A stretch of 64,000 nucleotides of DNA from Tiliqua scincoides (lineage: Eukaryota; Chordata; Lepidosauria; Squamata; Scincidae), in NCBI RefSeq assembly GCF_035046505.1, contig NC_089821.1:41287348-41351347 (forward strand), in the 5' to 3' direction. A model generated the notes under the pieces. That model was not told where the DNA came from, did no database searches, and worked only from the letters and a program-made list of their open reading frames with translations. The translations under genes and the position numbers were made by a program. Shown here one piece after another: positions 21,466 through 32,481 of the stretch; the first letter of the stretch is position 1; each line of letters starts with the position of its first letter.

Positions 21466-24239
21466 AGATCCAAGTAGACTGGCTGTGGCTGCCTGGGCTT
21501 GACACAAGGTAAGGGAACAACTGTTCCTTTCCTTCAAGGAGGCCTCTGGCTGCCTCCCTGGCCCTATGGGATACAGTGGCAGTCATTTGGGCACTTCTGT
21601 ACCATGGCACAGGCAACCCCATTAGGACTGAGCTGCCCTTTGGCTATGATTTAAACTGTTGCTACAGAACTAGTGTTTGTTCAGTTGTCCATTCATATTA
21701 AAAGTCATATATTAGTATTATATAAATAATATATTTCGAGCAAAATTAGCCCCTACAGAAAAAGAGATGGATACAGTGCATGGCCTGCACTGTATCCAGT
21801 GCAGGTTAGGAGGAGGCTGAAGGTCTACTTGGGGGTTATTTTCAGCCTGCCCTATGGGGCTCGTCAGATCTGCACCAGCTATTTAGTCGGCACAATTCCG
21901 GGAAGCTGGGTGTAAGGCTGCAAGGCCCAGGACAGAGGATCGAATAGCAGTGGCGGTCTGCTCTTCTGATCCCACTTCCCTCCCAGGCCCAATCCATGTT
22001 TTGTGGCATGTTTGTGACACCTTCAACTGGCGCTGCAGCAGCTACACTGGCCCAGAACAAAAATATAACTGCACTGTCGTGTTTTATATTTGTCATACCT
22101 AACAAATATAATTCTCTGATTAGTGGTCTGGAATGAATTATCTATACAATCTAAAGATCATCAGTGTTGTGTCATCCCTAGTGGGTAATGCCTTTAATAG
22201 GACCCCAAAAAGTCAGGAGGATGCTTTTGAATCCTATAGCATTCTTTGTCAGACTACAAAGTAAGAAAAGAAAGGAAGAAAAATGGGACATGTAGTTTTT
22301 CCAAGAGCCTGCTGTTTCTAAAATTAAAAAAAAAAATGTAGCTCAGGAGACGTTCATAATTGCCTCAAACTCCATTTTTTGAGTTTAGAAACTGTAATAA
22401 TAATAATATAATATAATATATTAGACTGTATATTATATATAAACTGTAGACTCTTCAAGAACCTACCACATGTCTCCACTATCCTTCTCCCCCACTGCTT
22501 CTTTGGTTTATCATCTTGCTTCTGATGAAAAATCTTATATGATTCCAAAGCCTGCTGTTTGACACCTTGTTACTTTTTGGTTGGTCCTAATAAAGGCACT
22601 ATCCTATTTTGGACTATTTCATCTAGGAAAAGACAACAGCTATTGCCATACCAGAATAACAATCCTGATTTTCACAAATCTCATGAACAAGTGTGCACCT
22701 GGAGTGACAATAGCACATTGTTGAGTCTTTAAAGGAGAAGAATTCTAGCTTCCACTGTTGCAAATATCTTTTTATTTTAGTTCTGCCTTTTGCACAATAA
22801 TGTAGCAGAGCTATAATGCAATATGTTAGCTCACAGAATCTTGGAAATCATTCCAACAAAAGATCCCACGTTGAATTTTTACATTCTGCTTTCCTTTGTC
22901 CCATTGAAAGCTCAAATGACAATATCTGTGATAAATCAGAGCTCAAAATGACAGTTCACATGCTAAAGAAGCTCAAAAACTACAGTGTGAAATTCAATCT
23001 AAGATTGCTTGACTGATTTACTGTAAATTGGCTTGTTGCTGCATAATAAGTAGCAGTTGGGCTTTACGGTAAAGTTAACTGGCCTTAAAAAAATGCAACA
23101 AAATCTCACACACAGAAGCAAGAGCTCTCCTGATGGACTCAAATGAACAAAGTTCTTTAGGAGGAGCCCTCTTTAGGGTGTTGTATCAGTAAGTCACCAT
23201 AACAGCATCCTCAGAAGAACTACCTAAGAAAGGACTATCTTTACATATACTCAATATTTTAAAAAACGACAGCACTGTTGCACTCAATTTATTCTGGGAA
23301 AACACATCCATCGCATGTGAAAGGTTTCACACATGTGAAAGGTTTCACATTTCGATTTTGGTCATCTCCACACTCATTTTATATGTTAGTGTTGCTGATA
23401 AAATAAGTTATGCCCACTAGTTAGTGCTTCCATGTGATTGTCTGGGCCTGTCATTCTCCGTCATCCACTTGCAAGCCTGGTTTTTGTTTGAAAAGGTGAA
23501 TTGTCTTTTTTCTTGGGTGGGGGGAGGATATTCTTTCCAAAAAGGAAAGGAGTCCAATTACTCTTTGAAAATGAACATCTGTACAGAGCCTGTCTTCACC
23601 ATGGGAGATGCCTGAAGGAAGCAATACCAACCAGAGTGGAAGAAACACTGTTCTGGACAACAGCACCCACCTTGATCCTGCTCTCCCACAGTTTAGTTTA
23701 GAATGGTTTAGACAGGAAGTGGCTATGCAGCTGATGGGTGAAATAATTTGAATTATCACACCAGACACTTGAGAAGCCCTTCATCTGAAATCACCTATAT
23801 AATTTGCTTACACTTGACCTGAAAATAAACACAGATACCTCTGACAGAAAGTTCAAGAGTACAAAGTCCTCTTACAAATCATGTAAGATATATAGCAAGT
23901 GGTGCTCTTGTATTTCTTCCACGAGCATCCCCTCCCCCTTTTCTTTGCAGACCGGTGTACAATCTGGACTGGACTAGTCTTCAGTTAGCCAGGATATTCT
24001 GCAATACTCCCTACCATCAGGAAATAGATCCATTATAAAGCCAGTTTCTGTGGGAGGACATTGGGTGCAGCTGTGAATGCACTGGCTTCCATTTGAAAAC
24101 ATTCTGATGGCCCACTGCAACCTGTCAGTTTGTTTACACTGCAGCAAACAGAACTCAGTTGCTCACTGGAGGGGGAAAAGAAACAAAACTTATTTTTCCA
24201 GGAAAAATGTTGGCACATCTGTTTTGTGTGGCTGACATT
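21466..24239. other. Mostly unassigned; MITE-like piece at 21840-22060
   Basis: 21840-22060 resembles 37140-37490 (AGATCTGCACCAGCTATTTA, GCATGTTTGTGACACC). 22800-23020 is AT-rich and unrepeated here. No exon supported. Confidence 0.35.
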
Positions 24240-24370
24240 CCAGTTATGGAGGTCTTAAATCAGAGGCTGGCTAGCCTTCCATCTGGGATGTAGTTGCTGC
24301 ATTGGCAGGGGGGTGGACCCAGTGATCTTGTCGGTCTCTTCCAACTCTGTGTTTCTACGATTCTATGTTT
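24240..24370 (+). mobile_element. Old CR1-like 3' end
   Basis: GTGGACCCAGTGATCTTGTC then GGTCTCTTCCAACTCTGTG and ACGATTCTATG is the usual CR1 3' end with an ATTCTATG-type tail. Confidence 0.6.
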
Positions 24371-24921
24371 TTCCCTAGATCCTCATCAAAGATCTCACCA
24401 TGTAATTCATTTTGCCCCAGAATTGCCAGGTAAAACTGCCAAGCCAGCCTATCCATCAGGCCAAGTGAGGTGATTGCTTCAGGAGGCAGGCAGTGCCCAC
24501 CTTCATCCATCAACTCAGCTCAACTGTTTCTCCTCTTTCTCAGGATTAGAAAAGGAAGAGGGAGGCACAGAGAGAAGAGGAAGTGAGTAGGAGAGGAGAA
24601 TGCTGGGGCAGGATGTCAGAAACATGGCATTTCCTCCCCGTTTTCCTTTTCCAATCCAGGTTGCAAGAAGAGCAGAGACCAGCATAACACCAGGTAAGGT
24701 GGTTGCATTTGGCATGCTGCCTCATGCACCAGAAGGCTTTGGCTAGCTCTGCTGATAGACTTGGCAAGCTCTGCTTTCTGGCCAGCTTCAGTTGGCTTTT
24801 TCAGTGGTGCTGCACCACACCTCTGGGGCTCCCTCTCCAGGGAAGTTTGCAAGATTTCCTACCCCCCCATCACTTCCTCAGACATCTTCTTAATCCTTCC
24901 TCTCCTTTACTGTGAGAGATG
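24371..24921. other. Unassigned stretch
   Basis: Nothing recognised. Confidence 0.3.
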
Positions 24922-25724
24922 CAGTGGCGTAGCTAATGATTGTGTAGCCCGATGCCAAGCTCAAAATGATGCCCCGGAAGTGATGTCACAACCGGAAGTG
25001 ATGTCATGCCTGGGTTTTTTAAAAAGTGAAAATTGAGAGAAAACATGCCTCCTCCCCCCAGAAGCTCTCCACCCACTTGCTCTGCTGCTGCCCCCCAGCC
25101 AGTGCCATAGCTAAGGCATCTATCTGCTACCTGGGGTCAAAGAAGATTTTGTAGCCCCCCTGCATGACAAAATCAAATTTAATTAATTAAGTAAATAAAT
25201 ACAAAGTGTGCCCCTTATTGGTTAGAGACACTGTGCTGGGTGAAGAGGGACGGTAATTCTCCCCCTGCTAAATATAAGAGGAGCACTACTTGAAAAAATG
25301 CCTCTTTACCCAGTTAGCAGGGGTCACTGTATTATGATAAATGGAAATGGGAGTTGACTCATATTAACGCCTTATTGGTTGGATGCTGTACCATCATAGC
25401 ATCTCATTGGCTCTCAGAACAATCAGTCTCATAGATCAGTTTTGAGTTACGGAAATCCACTTCTTGTTCTATAAGGCAATTGTGTTTTCATTTTCTGGTT
25501 AATTGGCCATAACTTTTGATAGAATACAGATATTCCAATGGGGTTTGTTGAATTGCTTTCCTCATCAAATTACCTTTCCAATGATATATAACATGATGAT
25601 ATTATTCGTACATACCATTTTTTTCACAATTTTGGCCACTAGTGTCAAGCTCAGTTTGTTTCCCCCCTAAAGCTTGTTGCCCGGAGCAACTGCTACCCCC
25701 TGCACCCCCTTAGCTACACCACTG
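24922..25724. mobile_element. hAT-like element (GCGTAGCTA ends), 803 bp
   Basis: The ends CAGTGGCGTAGCTAATG and CCTTAGCTACACCACTG are inverted repeats. A perfect 8-bp duplication, GAGAGATG, is at 24914-24921 and 25725-25732. No transposase frame remains. The core TAACTTTTGATAGAATACAG and GATGATATTATTCGTACATA is shared with 6063-6407, 46911-48648 and 54683-55444. Confidence 0.9.
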
Positions 25725-25732
25725 GAGAGATG

Positions 25733-26325
25733 CATGCTGTTGCTAAGTGCACTTAGCTACACAAATGACAGGTGTCATGGTTTGTTACTTTCAGACTGAG
25801 TGAAAGTGTGAAAGAATGGCTATTGTCCCATGAATTCAGGCTGTACATGCACCAGCTTGCTGGGGGCCTTCAAACACCGCTTCAAGTTCTGATTGTCTCT
25901 TGGTAGTACAATAGTACAGAGTGCTACACTACATTCCCAGGTTCTAGATACAATCCCCCTCCCCCCATCTTCCCTTCTGTACATGAAAATCCAGAAGAGG
26001 AGCTGTGGTAAATTGATATAGTGGCATAGAAAGCATCTGCTTTAACTCCATTTTTTCCTGAAATGGGTTTTGACTGGGATGCTAGGATGGGTTTGGACTT
26101 GGACTGGGATTCTTGTTGCTGCCAGGGAAAACCAGCAGAAGGAGAATTGAGAGTCCCAAAAATCCTTGGGATCCTCTAAAAGGCTGGAAAATAGTGGAAG
26201 CTGGCAGCCTGGGAATCAACATCTTACTGACTGAATTGAACCCAGTAGGTTAAAATAGCAATAATAAAGAGTGTATTTTTATTATAAGGACAAAAGGCAC
26301 CAGAACAAAAGGGTAAAGTTAAAAG
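25733..26325. other. Unassigned stretch
   Basis: Nothing recognised. Confidence 0.3.
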
Positions 26326-26428
26326 CAGGCTGCAATCCTATGCACACTTTCTTGAGGATAAGCCTTTACAAATACAGTAAAACTTACTACTGAGTAGACA
26401 TGCCTATGGTTGTGGTGGTAAGGTAGCA
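26326..26428. mobile_element. GCAATCC-family MITE
   Basis: It runs from GGCTGCAATCCTATGCACAC through AAACTTACTACTGAGTAGAC to the decayed right end GGTTGTGGTGGTAAG. Confidence 0.6.
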
Positions 26429-26520
26429 TAGGAAGGAGGATTCTGGTGGATGATTTAGGATAAAAGGAATGCAGGTTAAAGGACAAGTTGAAAATAAAAC
26501 CAAAAACTGATGCATCAAAC

Positions 26521-26640
26521 TGGGTACTCATCTTGGTAACCCTTGGTACTCATCTTGCCTTACAAGATCTTGGTAAAGATCTCTACCCTTGGTATTCATC
26601 TTGGTACAAGATCTTGGTTTACACCCACAATTGGCTGAGC
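26521..26640. repeat. Short degenerate tandem repeat
   Basis: CTTGGTACTCATCTTG and ACAAGATCTTGG recur two to three times over about 100 bases, with a unit near 56 bp. Confidence 0.6.
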
Positions 26641-26723
26641 AAGCAGGTGACCCTCCATGATACATCCAATGCTTGAAGGAATGACCAAGGTGATTGCACC
26701 TGGGGAGAGGCATGACCCCATTT

Positions 26724-27378
26724 TAAGAATATAAGAACAGCCCCGCTGGATCAGGCCATAGGTCCATCAAATCCAGCTTCCTGTAACTCACACTGGCCCA
26801 CCAAATGCCCCAGACAACAAGAGACCTGCATCCCGGTGCCCACCCTTGCATCTGGCATTCTGATGAAGCCCATTTCTAAAATCAGGAGGTTGCACAAACC
26901 CATTATGGCTTGTAACCCGTAATGGATTTTTCCTCCAGAAACTTGTCCAATTCCCTTTTAAAGGCATCTAGGCCAGATGCCATCACCACATGCTGTGGCA
27001 AGGAGTTCCACAGACCAACCACACGCTGAGTAAAGAAATAGTTTCTTTTGTCTGTTCTAACTCTCCCAACACCCAATTTTAGTGGATGTTCCCAGGTTTG
27101 GGTGTCTTGTGAGAGGGTAAAGAGCATCTCTCTATCCCCTCTGTCCATCCCCTGCAAATTTTTGTATGTCTCAATCATGTCCCCACTCAGGCACCTCTTT
27201 TCTAGGCTGAAGAGGCCCAAACGCTGTAGGCTTTCTTCATAAGGAAGGTGCTCCAGCCCAGTAATCATTTTAGTCGTTCTCCTTTGCTCCTTTTCCATTT
27301 CCACTATGTCCTTTATGAGATGTGATGACCAGAACTGGAAACAATACTCCAGGTGTGGCCTTACCATCGATTTGTACT
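26724..27378 (-). mobile_element. CR1 LINE, 3' part (left half of a split copy)
   Basis: The 3' tail AAGAATATAAGAACAG comes first on the plus strand, then the end of ORF2 (minus-strand frame at 26903-27367, with MVRPHLEYCFQFWSS, VVGLWNSLPQHVV and LEEKSITGYKP). It stops at ATCGATTTGTACTA, where the (TAA)n tail of an RTE-type LINE begins. More upstream CR1 sequence appears at 29242-30151, so one CR1 copy has been split. Confidence 0.9.
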
Positions 27379-27379
27379 A

Positions 27380-29030
27380 GTAATAATAATAGTTGGCAAC
27401 CTTCAGTCTCAAAAGACTATGGTATCGCACTCTGAAAGGTGGTTCTGGAACAGCGTCTAGTGTGGCTGAAAAGGCCAATTCGGGAGTGACAATCCCTTCC
27501 ACACTGGGAGCAAGTGCAGTCTGTCCCTGGTCTGTCTCCCTGGCTATGGGCCTTCCTTCTTTGCCTCTTTGCCTCAGACTGTTGGCCAAGTGTCTCTTCA
27601 AACTGGGAAAGGCCATGCTGCACAGCCTGCCTCCAAGCGGGCCGCTTAGAGGCCAGGGTTTCCCACTTGTTGAGGTCCACTCCTAAGGCCTTCAGATCCC
27701 TCTTGCAGATGTCCTTGTATCGCAGCTGTGGTCTACCTGTAGGGCGCTTTCCTTGCACGAGTTCTCCATAGAGGAGATCCTTTGGGATCCGGCCTTCATC
27801 CATTCTCACAACATGACCGAGCCAACGCAGGCGTCTGTTTCAGCAGTGCATACATGCTAGGGATTCCAGCACGTTCCAGGACTGTGGAACTTTATCCTGC
27901 CAGGTGATGCCGAGAATGCGTCGGAGGCAGCGCATGTGGAAAGCGTTCAGTTTCCTCTCCTGTTGTGAGCGAAGAGTCCATGACTCGCTGCAGTACAGAA
28001 GTGTACTCAGGACACAAGCTCTATAGACCTGGATCTTGGTATGTTCCGTCAGCTTCTTGTTGGACCAGACTCTCTTTGTGAGTCTGGAAAACATGGTAGC
28101 TGCTTTACCAATGCGTTTGTCTAGCTCGGTATCGAGAGAAAGAGTGTCGAAGATCGTTGAGCCAAGGTGCACAAAGTCATGGACAACCTCCAGTTCATGT
28201 GCAAAGATTGTAATGCAGGGAGTTGAGTCCACATCCTGAACCATGACCTGTGTTTTCTTCAGGCTGATTGTCAGTCCAAAATCTTGGCAGGCCTTGCTAA
28301 AACGATCCATGAGCTGCTGGAGATCTTTGGCAGAGTGGGTAGTGACAGCTGCATCGTCGGCAAAGAGGAAGTCACGCAGACATTTCAGCTGGACTTTGGA
28401 CTTTGCTCTCAGTCTGGAGAGGTTGAAGAGCTTTCCATCTAATCTGGTCTGGAGATAGATGCCTTCTGTTGCAATTCCAAAGGCCTGCTTCAGCAGGACA
28501 GCAAAGAAAATCCCAAACAAGGTTGGTGCAAGAACACAACCCTGCTTCACGCCGCTTTGGATGTCAAAGCGGTCTGATGTGGAGCCATCGAAGACAACAG
28601 TGCCCTTCATGTCCTTGTGGAAGGATCTGATGATGCTGAGGAGCCTGAATGGACATCCAATCTTGGGGAGAATCTTGAAGAGGCCATCCCTGCTGACCAG
28701 GTCGAAGGCCTTCGTGAGATCTATGAAGGCTGTAAAGAGTGGCTGTCGTTGTTCCCTGCATTTCTCCTGCAGTTGTCTAAGGGAGAATACCATATCAGTG
28801 GTGGACCTGTTGGCTCGGAATCCACACTGTGATTCAGGATAAACGCTCTCTGCAAGTACCTGGAGCCTCTTTAGTGCAACTCGGGCAAACAACTTTCCTA
28901 CAACGCTAAGGAGAGAGATGCCATGGTAGTTGTTGCAGTCACCCCTGTAACCTTTGTTCTTGTACAGCGTGATGATGTTTGCATCCCTCATGTCTTGAGG
29001 TACTCCACCTTTCTCCAGCAGAGACAGAAT
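27380..29030 (-). mobile_element. RTE-type LINE, 5'-truncated, with reverse transcriptase
   Basis: The minus strand encodes the reverse transcriptase and C-terminal region of an RTE-clade (RTE-X-like) LINE protein. The main frame, 27840 up to ~29030, shows NYHGISLLSVVGKLFAR, YPESQCGFRANRSTTDM, FIDLTKAFD, KQGCVLAPTLF and the active-site FADDAA. A 7-base deletion near 27880, compared with the copy at 32510, shifts the frame. The rest (GHVVRMDEGRIPKDLL, then a zinc-knuckle-like CSQCGRDCHSRIGLFSH) is read in another frame at 27417-27809. The 5' part, including the endonuclease, is missing. The 3' end GAAGGTTGCCAAC is followed by a short (TTA)n tail. It sits inside CR1 sequence. Confidence 0.85.
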
Positions 29031-29240
29031 TGAAGAGGGAGCAGTGGAGAGACAAATGGGATGCAGGGAGGAGGGGCAAAAGAGGGGTTTGTGGGTATCA
29101 GGAAATTGAAGAGGGAGCAGTGGAGAGACAAACGGGATGCAGGGGGGAGGGGCAAGAGAGGGGTATGTGGGTATCAGGAAATTGAAGAGGGAGAAACAAA
29201 CGGGATGCAGGGGGGAGGGGAAAGAGAGGGGTTTGTGGGT
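29029..29240. repeat. 76-bp minisatellite, ~2.8 units
   Basis: ATTGAAGAGGGAG restarts at 29029, 29105 and 29181, exactly 76 bases apart. Units contain GACAAACGGGATGCAGGG and GGTTTGTGGGTA. It lies between the truncated 5' end of the RTE-type LINE and CR1 sequence, and stays open as an N-terminal extension of the LINE frame. Confidence 0.9.
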
Positions 29241-29288
29241 ACTGTCCACCACCACCCCAAGATCCCTCTCCTGTCACAGACAGCTCAC

Positions 29289-29290
<2 letters not shown>

Positions 29291-29335
<45 letters not shown>

Positions 29336-29405
29336 ACTACTAAAGTAAACTAGTAAACTAAACTAGTAAAGTAGTAGTAACTTTATTGTCATTGTGCTAC
29401 AGCAC
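29291..29405. mobile_element. L2-like retroposon 3' tail in CR1, copy 1
   Basis: (GTA)n followed by AACTTTATTGTCATTGTGCT and ACAGCACAACGAAATTC replaces a few CR1 bases. On the minus strand this is an AATTTCGTTGTGC...CAATGACAATAAAG tail as found on L2-type LINEs and their SINEs. The same insert recurs at 29610-29685. Confidence 0.6.
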
Positions 29406-29609
29406 AACGAAATTCATGTCTATATGTGAAGTTTTGATTTGTACTACGGCATTATAATATTAGCCATTTTGTCCTCAATACCTTTTCTAATGATCCCAAG
29501 CATAGAATTGGCCTTCTTTACTGCTGCTGCACATTGGGTTGACACTTTCATCAAGCTGTCCACCACCACCCCAAGATCCCTCTCCTGATCTGTCACCAAC
29601 AGCTCACAA

Positions 29610-29685
29610 GTAGTAGTAGTAGTAGTAGTAGTAGTTGTAGTAGTAGTAACTTTATTGTCATTGTGCTACAGCGCAACGAAATTCA
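29610..29685. mobile_element. L2-like retroposon 3' tail in CR1, copy 2
   Basis: Same insert at the same CR1 position as 29291-29405, with a shorter GTA tract. It was duplicated together with its CR1 surroundings. Confidence 0.6.
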
Positions 29686-30300
29686 TGCCTATATGTGAAG
29701 TTTTGATTTTTTTGCCCCATTGTGCATGACTTTACACTTACTTACATTGAAACACATCTGCCATTTTGCTGCCCATTCTGCCAGTTTGGAGAGATCCTTC
29801 TGGAGCTCCTCATAATCGCTTTGGTCTTCACCACTCGGAAAAGCTTGGCGTCGTCTGCAAACCTAGCCACCTCGCTGCTCAAACCTGTCTCCAGGTCGTT
29901 TATGAACAGGTCGAAAAGCAACGGTTCCAGGACAGATCCTTGGAGCACACCGCTTTTTACCTCTCTCCATTGTGAAAATTGTCCACTGACGCCCACTCTT
30001 TGTTTCCTGGTTTTCAACCAGTTCCCAATCCATCAACCAGTTCCCAATCCATGAGATTAGACCTGCCCTCTAATTCCCTGACTGTGGAGTTTTTCAGCAG
30101 CCTTTGGTGAGGGACCATGTTGAACGCCTTCTGAAAGTCCAGATATATAATATATAAATTTTAATAAACTGCAGGTGATGACCAGGTGTTACTTTTGGGA
30201 CTGGATATTGGAGGATTATCTGAGCCCTTCACTTTTTGAGAATCAGATAGGCTTCATGGCTGAGCTGGCTCAATACCAAGATCTTTGTTATTATGAAAAA

Positions 30301-30735
30301 GCAGGAGGGTCTGGTCGAGTGGGTAGAGCCTCTGTTAGCCCGAAGATAACATCAGAAGGTTGCCAGTTTGAGGACACTGGCAGCTCCCTGAACAGCTGAC
30401 AATGGCGAGACCTTGAAGCAGCTGACAAGCCCAGCTGAGTGATTCCACCTGCTCTTGGTGTGAGCAAGAAGCGTCTTGGCTGCCCTGCATGTGAGAGATG
30501 GAGCTGCTTGTCAGCCTGCGTGGGAGAACTGGAGGCCAGAAGTGAGACCAAACCAGGAAGATCCATTCTGATATGTTGTTGGTTCTTGAAAGAGAGAACT
30601 TCTATGATTATAAAAATGCCCTTGAGGGATTTAGAAATGCCTGCCTATGTAAACCGCCTTAAATAAAGTCAGAGGAGTAATCCGATGACCAGAAAGGCGG
30701 TATATAAATACCTAGTTATTATTATTATTATTATA
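30301..30735 (+). mobile_element. tRNA-derived SINE with (ATT)n tail
   Basis: The head GCAGGAGGGTCTGGTCGAG has A-box-like GGGTAGAGCCTC, followed by B-box-like AGTTTGAGGAC. The body has GCTGACAAGCCCAGCTGAG and CGTCTTGGCTGCCCTGC. The end GGCGGTATATAAATACCTAG leads into (ATT)n. It is the most complete of the three copies in the window. Confidence 0.8.
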
Positions 30736-31400
30736 ACAACAATTGGGCAAACATGGCTACTGTATGCAAATGACTCAGCAGCTTCTTCAGAAAGGACAAA
30801 GAAAAAGTGGAAAACGGGGAGTCAAGGATTTGCACAACAGGAGCCTATGTGCAGAAACCTTTTTTTTCAAGAGTGCCCACTTACTGGATCAGGATGAGCA
30901 TCTTTTGCTACCCCAGCATTCAGGAAATGTAGCAGAAGGCATGACTCACTTGTGGGAGAAGTTGGTTGCTTTAAGAAAGGCAGCTGAAAGTCTGTTTGTT
31001 TTTGGTTTTATTCTGTTCCTGTTCTTGTTTTTAATTCTGGTGCCAAAGGGCACTTACAGGCAAGTGATAAATAACAGTTGGATTTTTTTTTAATTTGAAA
31101 AAAAAAGATTTTTAAAAAATAAAATCATTGGCAATGGAGAAAATGCTTTTAAAGTCAGAAAGAAAAATAAGCAAATTGTAAGTCCCGCCCTAGCAGACAA
31201 ATTTATGGGCTATGGAATGAAAACCTCAGGCTCAAAGGAACATAAAATACACATTAATATAGATGAAGTTACCAAAAGGAAAGTAAGCAATATTGTAATA
31301 GTAATCCCATGCAGTTGTTCAGCACTTTTTGAGTGTTTAAAGCCCATCAACATGGTTATATTATCTCAGTTTGACTTACAGTAGCCTTGTCAGGTAGATC
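30736..31400. other. Unassigned stretch, MIR-like trace at the end
   Basis: 31285-31400 (AGTAGCCTTGTCAGGTAGAT) may be a MIR remnant. The 116-codon frame at 30743-31093 has a hydrophobic C-terminal run but no known motif. Confidence 0.3.
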
Positions 31401-32229
31401 ACATAACCTGTATCCATGGGGGATACATTCCCAATGCTGATACAGGAACCGCAGATAAGAGGGAACCCTTTAAAAAGGTTTATAAAACTCCCCCAGTATG
31501 CTCCCCATTATGCAAATTGCTTATCTGCTGGTGGAAACACACACAGGAAGTAAGGCAAGGGACTGAAAAGAATGGGACAGTAACAGCGCAATCCTATGCA
31601 TGTCTACTCAGAAGTAAGTCCATTATTTTCAATGGGGCTTACTTCCAGGCAAGTGTGTATAGGATTGCAGCCCTAGGCTGTGTTCTTTTTTTAGATAGAA
31701 TTGGCGGAAGTGATCTTTCCAGCATTCTGCTAGTATGCTTCCAGCGCAATTAATTTAAAAACGAGAAAATGGTGTCTCCCCATTGAAATCTATTGTATGG
31801 AGGTTGCCAAGTTGTTTCCATATACTCTGTACACTCTGGGGACCACCATGTTTTTGACATGTTCCTACATTCTTTAGATAGGGAAATAGGCAGCAGTGAT
31901 ATGAACATGTTGGTGGACATCGCTTCTAGCTCCGAGCTCGCTTGGAGAAATTCTAGCATGTCTACCACGCTGGAACCTAAAAAAAGGATGTGACCTGAGC
32001 ATGCTGGAAATGGAGAAAAAAAACAGCTTTCTAGAGCTTCTAGCACTAGAAGCTAAAAAAAATGAACGCAGTGTAGTGTTTTTTGTGTTTTTTTCCAGTC
32101 CTCTGCCTGGCTGCCTGTATTTCCTGCTTCCATTTTGTAGTCAGCAAAAAGTCAACGAGAACCAGGAAGGCTGTAAACACCAGCAGAACCACAGGTAATT
32201 GAAACCACAGATACTAGATCTGTGGATAT

Positions 32230-32231
<2 letters not shown>
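31401..32231. mobile_element. Possible pogo/Tigger-like relic with nested MITE
   Basis: The left region has ACCTGTATCCATGGGGGATA and GAACCGCAGATAAGAGGG. The right region has AACCACAGATACTAGATCTG and GTGGATATGGGAC. These are the inverted-end themes of Tigger-like elements. The interior shows no usable frame. The ends are not exact. Confidence 0.45.
31587..31673. mobile_element. GCAATCC-family MITE
   Basis: It runs from GCGCAATCCTATGCATGTCT through AATGGGGCTTACTTCCAGGC to GTATAGGATTGCAGCCC. The two ends are clear inverted repeats. Confidence 0.75.

Positions 32232-32271
<40 letters not shown>
32232..32271. repeat. (AC)n microsatellite
   Basis: About 19-20 uninterrupted AC units. Confidence 0.95.
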
Positions 32272-32375
32272 AGTATTTCCACATTGTGGGGGCTAAGAAT
32301 GGTGGGCTTTCCTAAAGCAAACTACTGAATTCATGATGAAATTTGAACTAGGGCTTCTTTGCTCACACATTCTTA

Positions 32376-32447
32376 CAACACAATCCTATGCACATCCACT
32401 TAGAAATAACTTACTCCCAGGAAAGTATGAATGGGATTTCAGCCCTA
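32376..32447. mobile_element. GCAATCC-family MITE, fragment
   Basis: AACACAATCCTATGCACATC to GGGATTTCAGCCCTAA. The middle is shortened. Confidence 0.5.
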
Positions 32448-32481
32448 ACTACATTATGCCAGTTGCATGATTAGGGTCTGT

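Larger units (their letters stand above)
29242..30151 (-). mobile_element. CR1 LINE, middle of ORF2, internally duplicated
   Basis: This is CR1 ORF2 sequence upstream of the 26724-27378 piece. The minus-strand frame at 29742-30017 shows the RT motifs QRVGVSGQFSQWREVKSGV, LFINDLETGLSSEV and FADDAKLFRVV. The segment starting CTGTCCACCACCACC occurs twice, at 29242 and 29556, so part of the copy is tandemly duplicated. The copy ends near AGATATATAATATATA. Confidence 0.85.

Noticed and set aside
29291-29336. CRISPR-like or satellite array
   Set aside because: It is a simple (GTA)n tract at a retroposon tail; no spaced repeats anywhere in the window resemble a CRISPR array.
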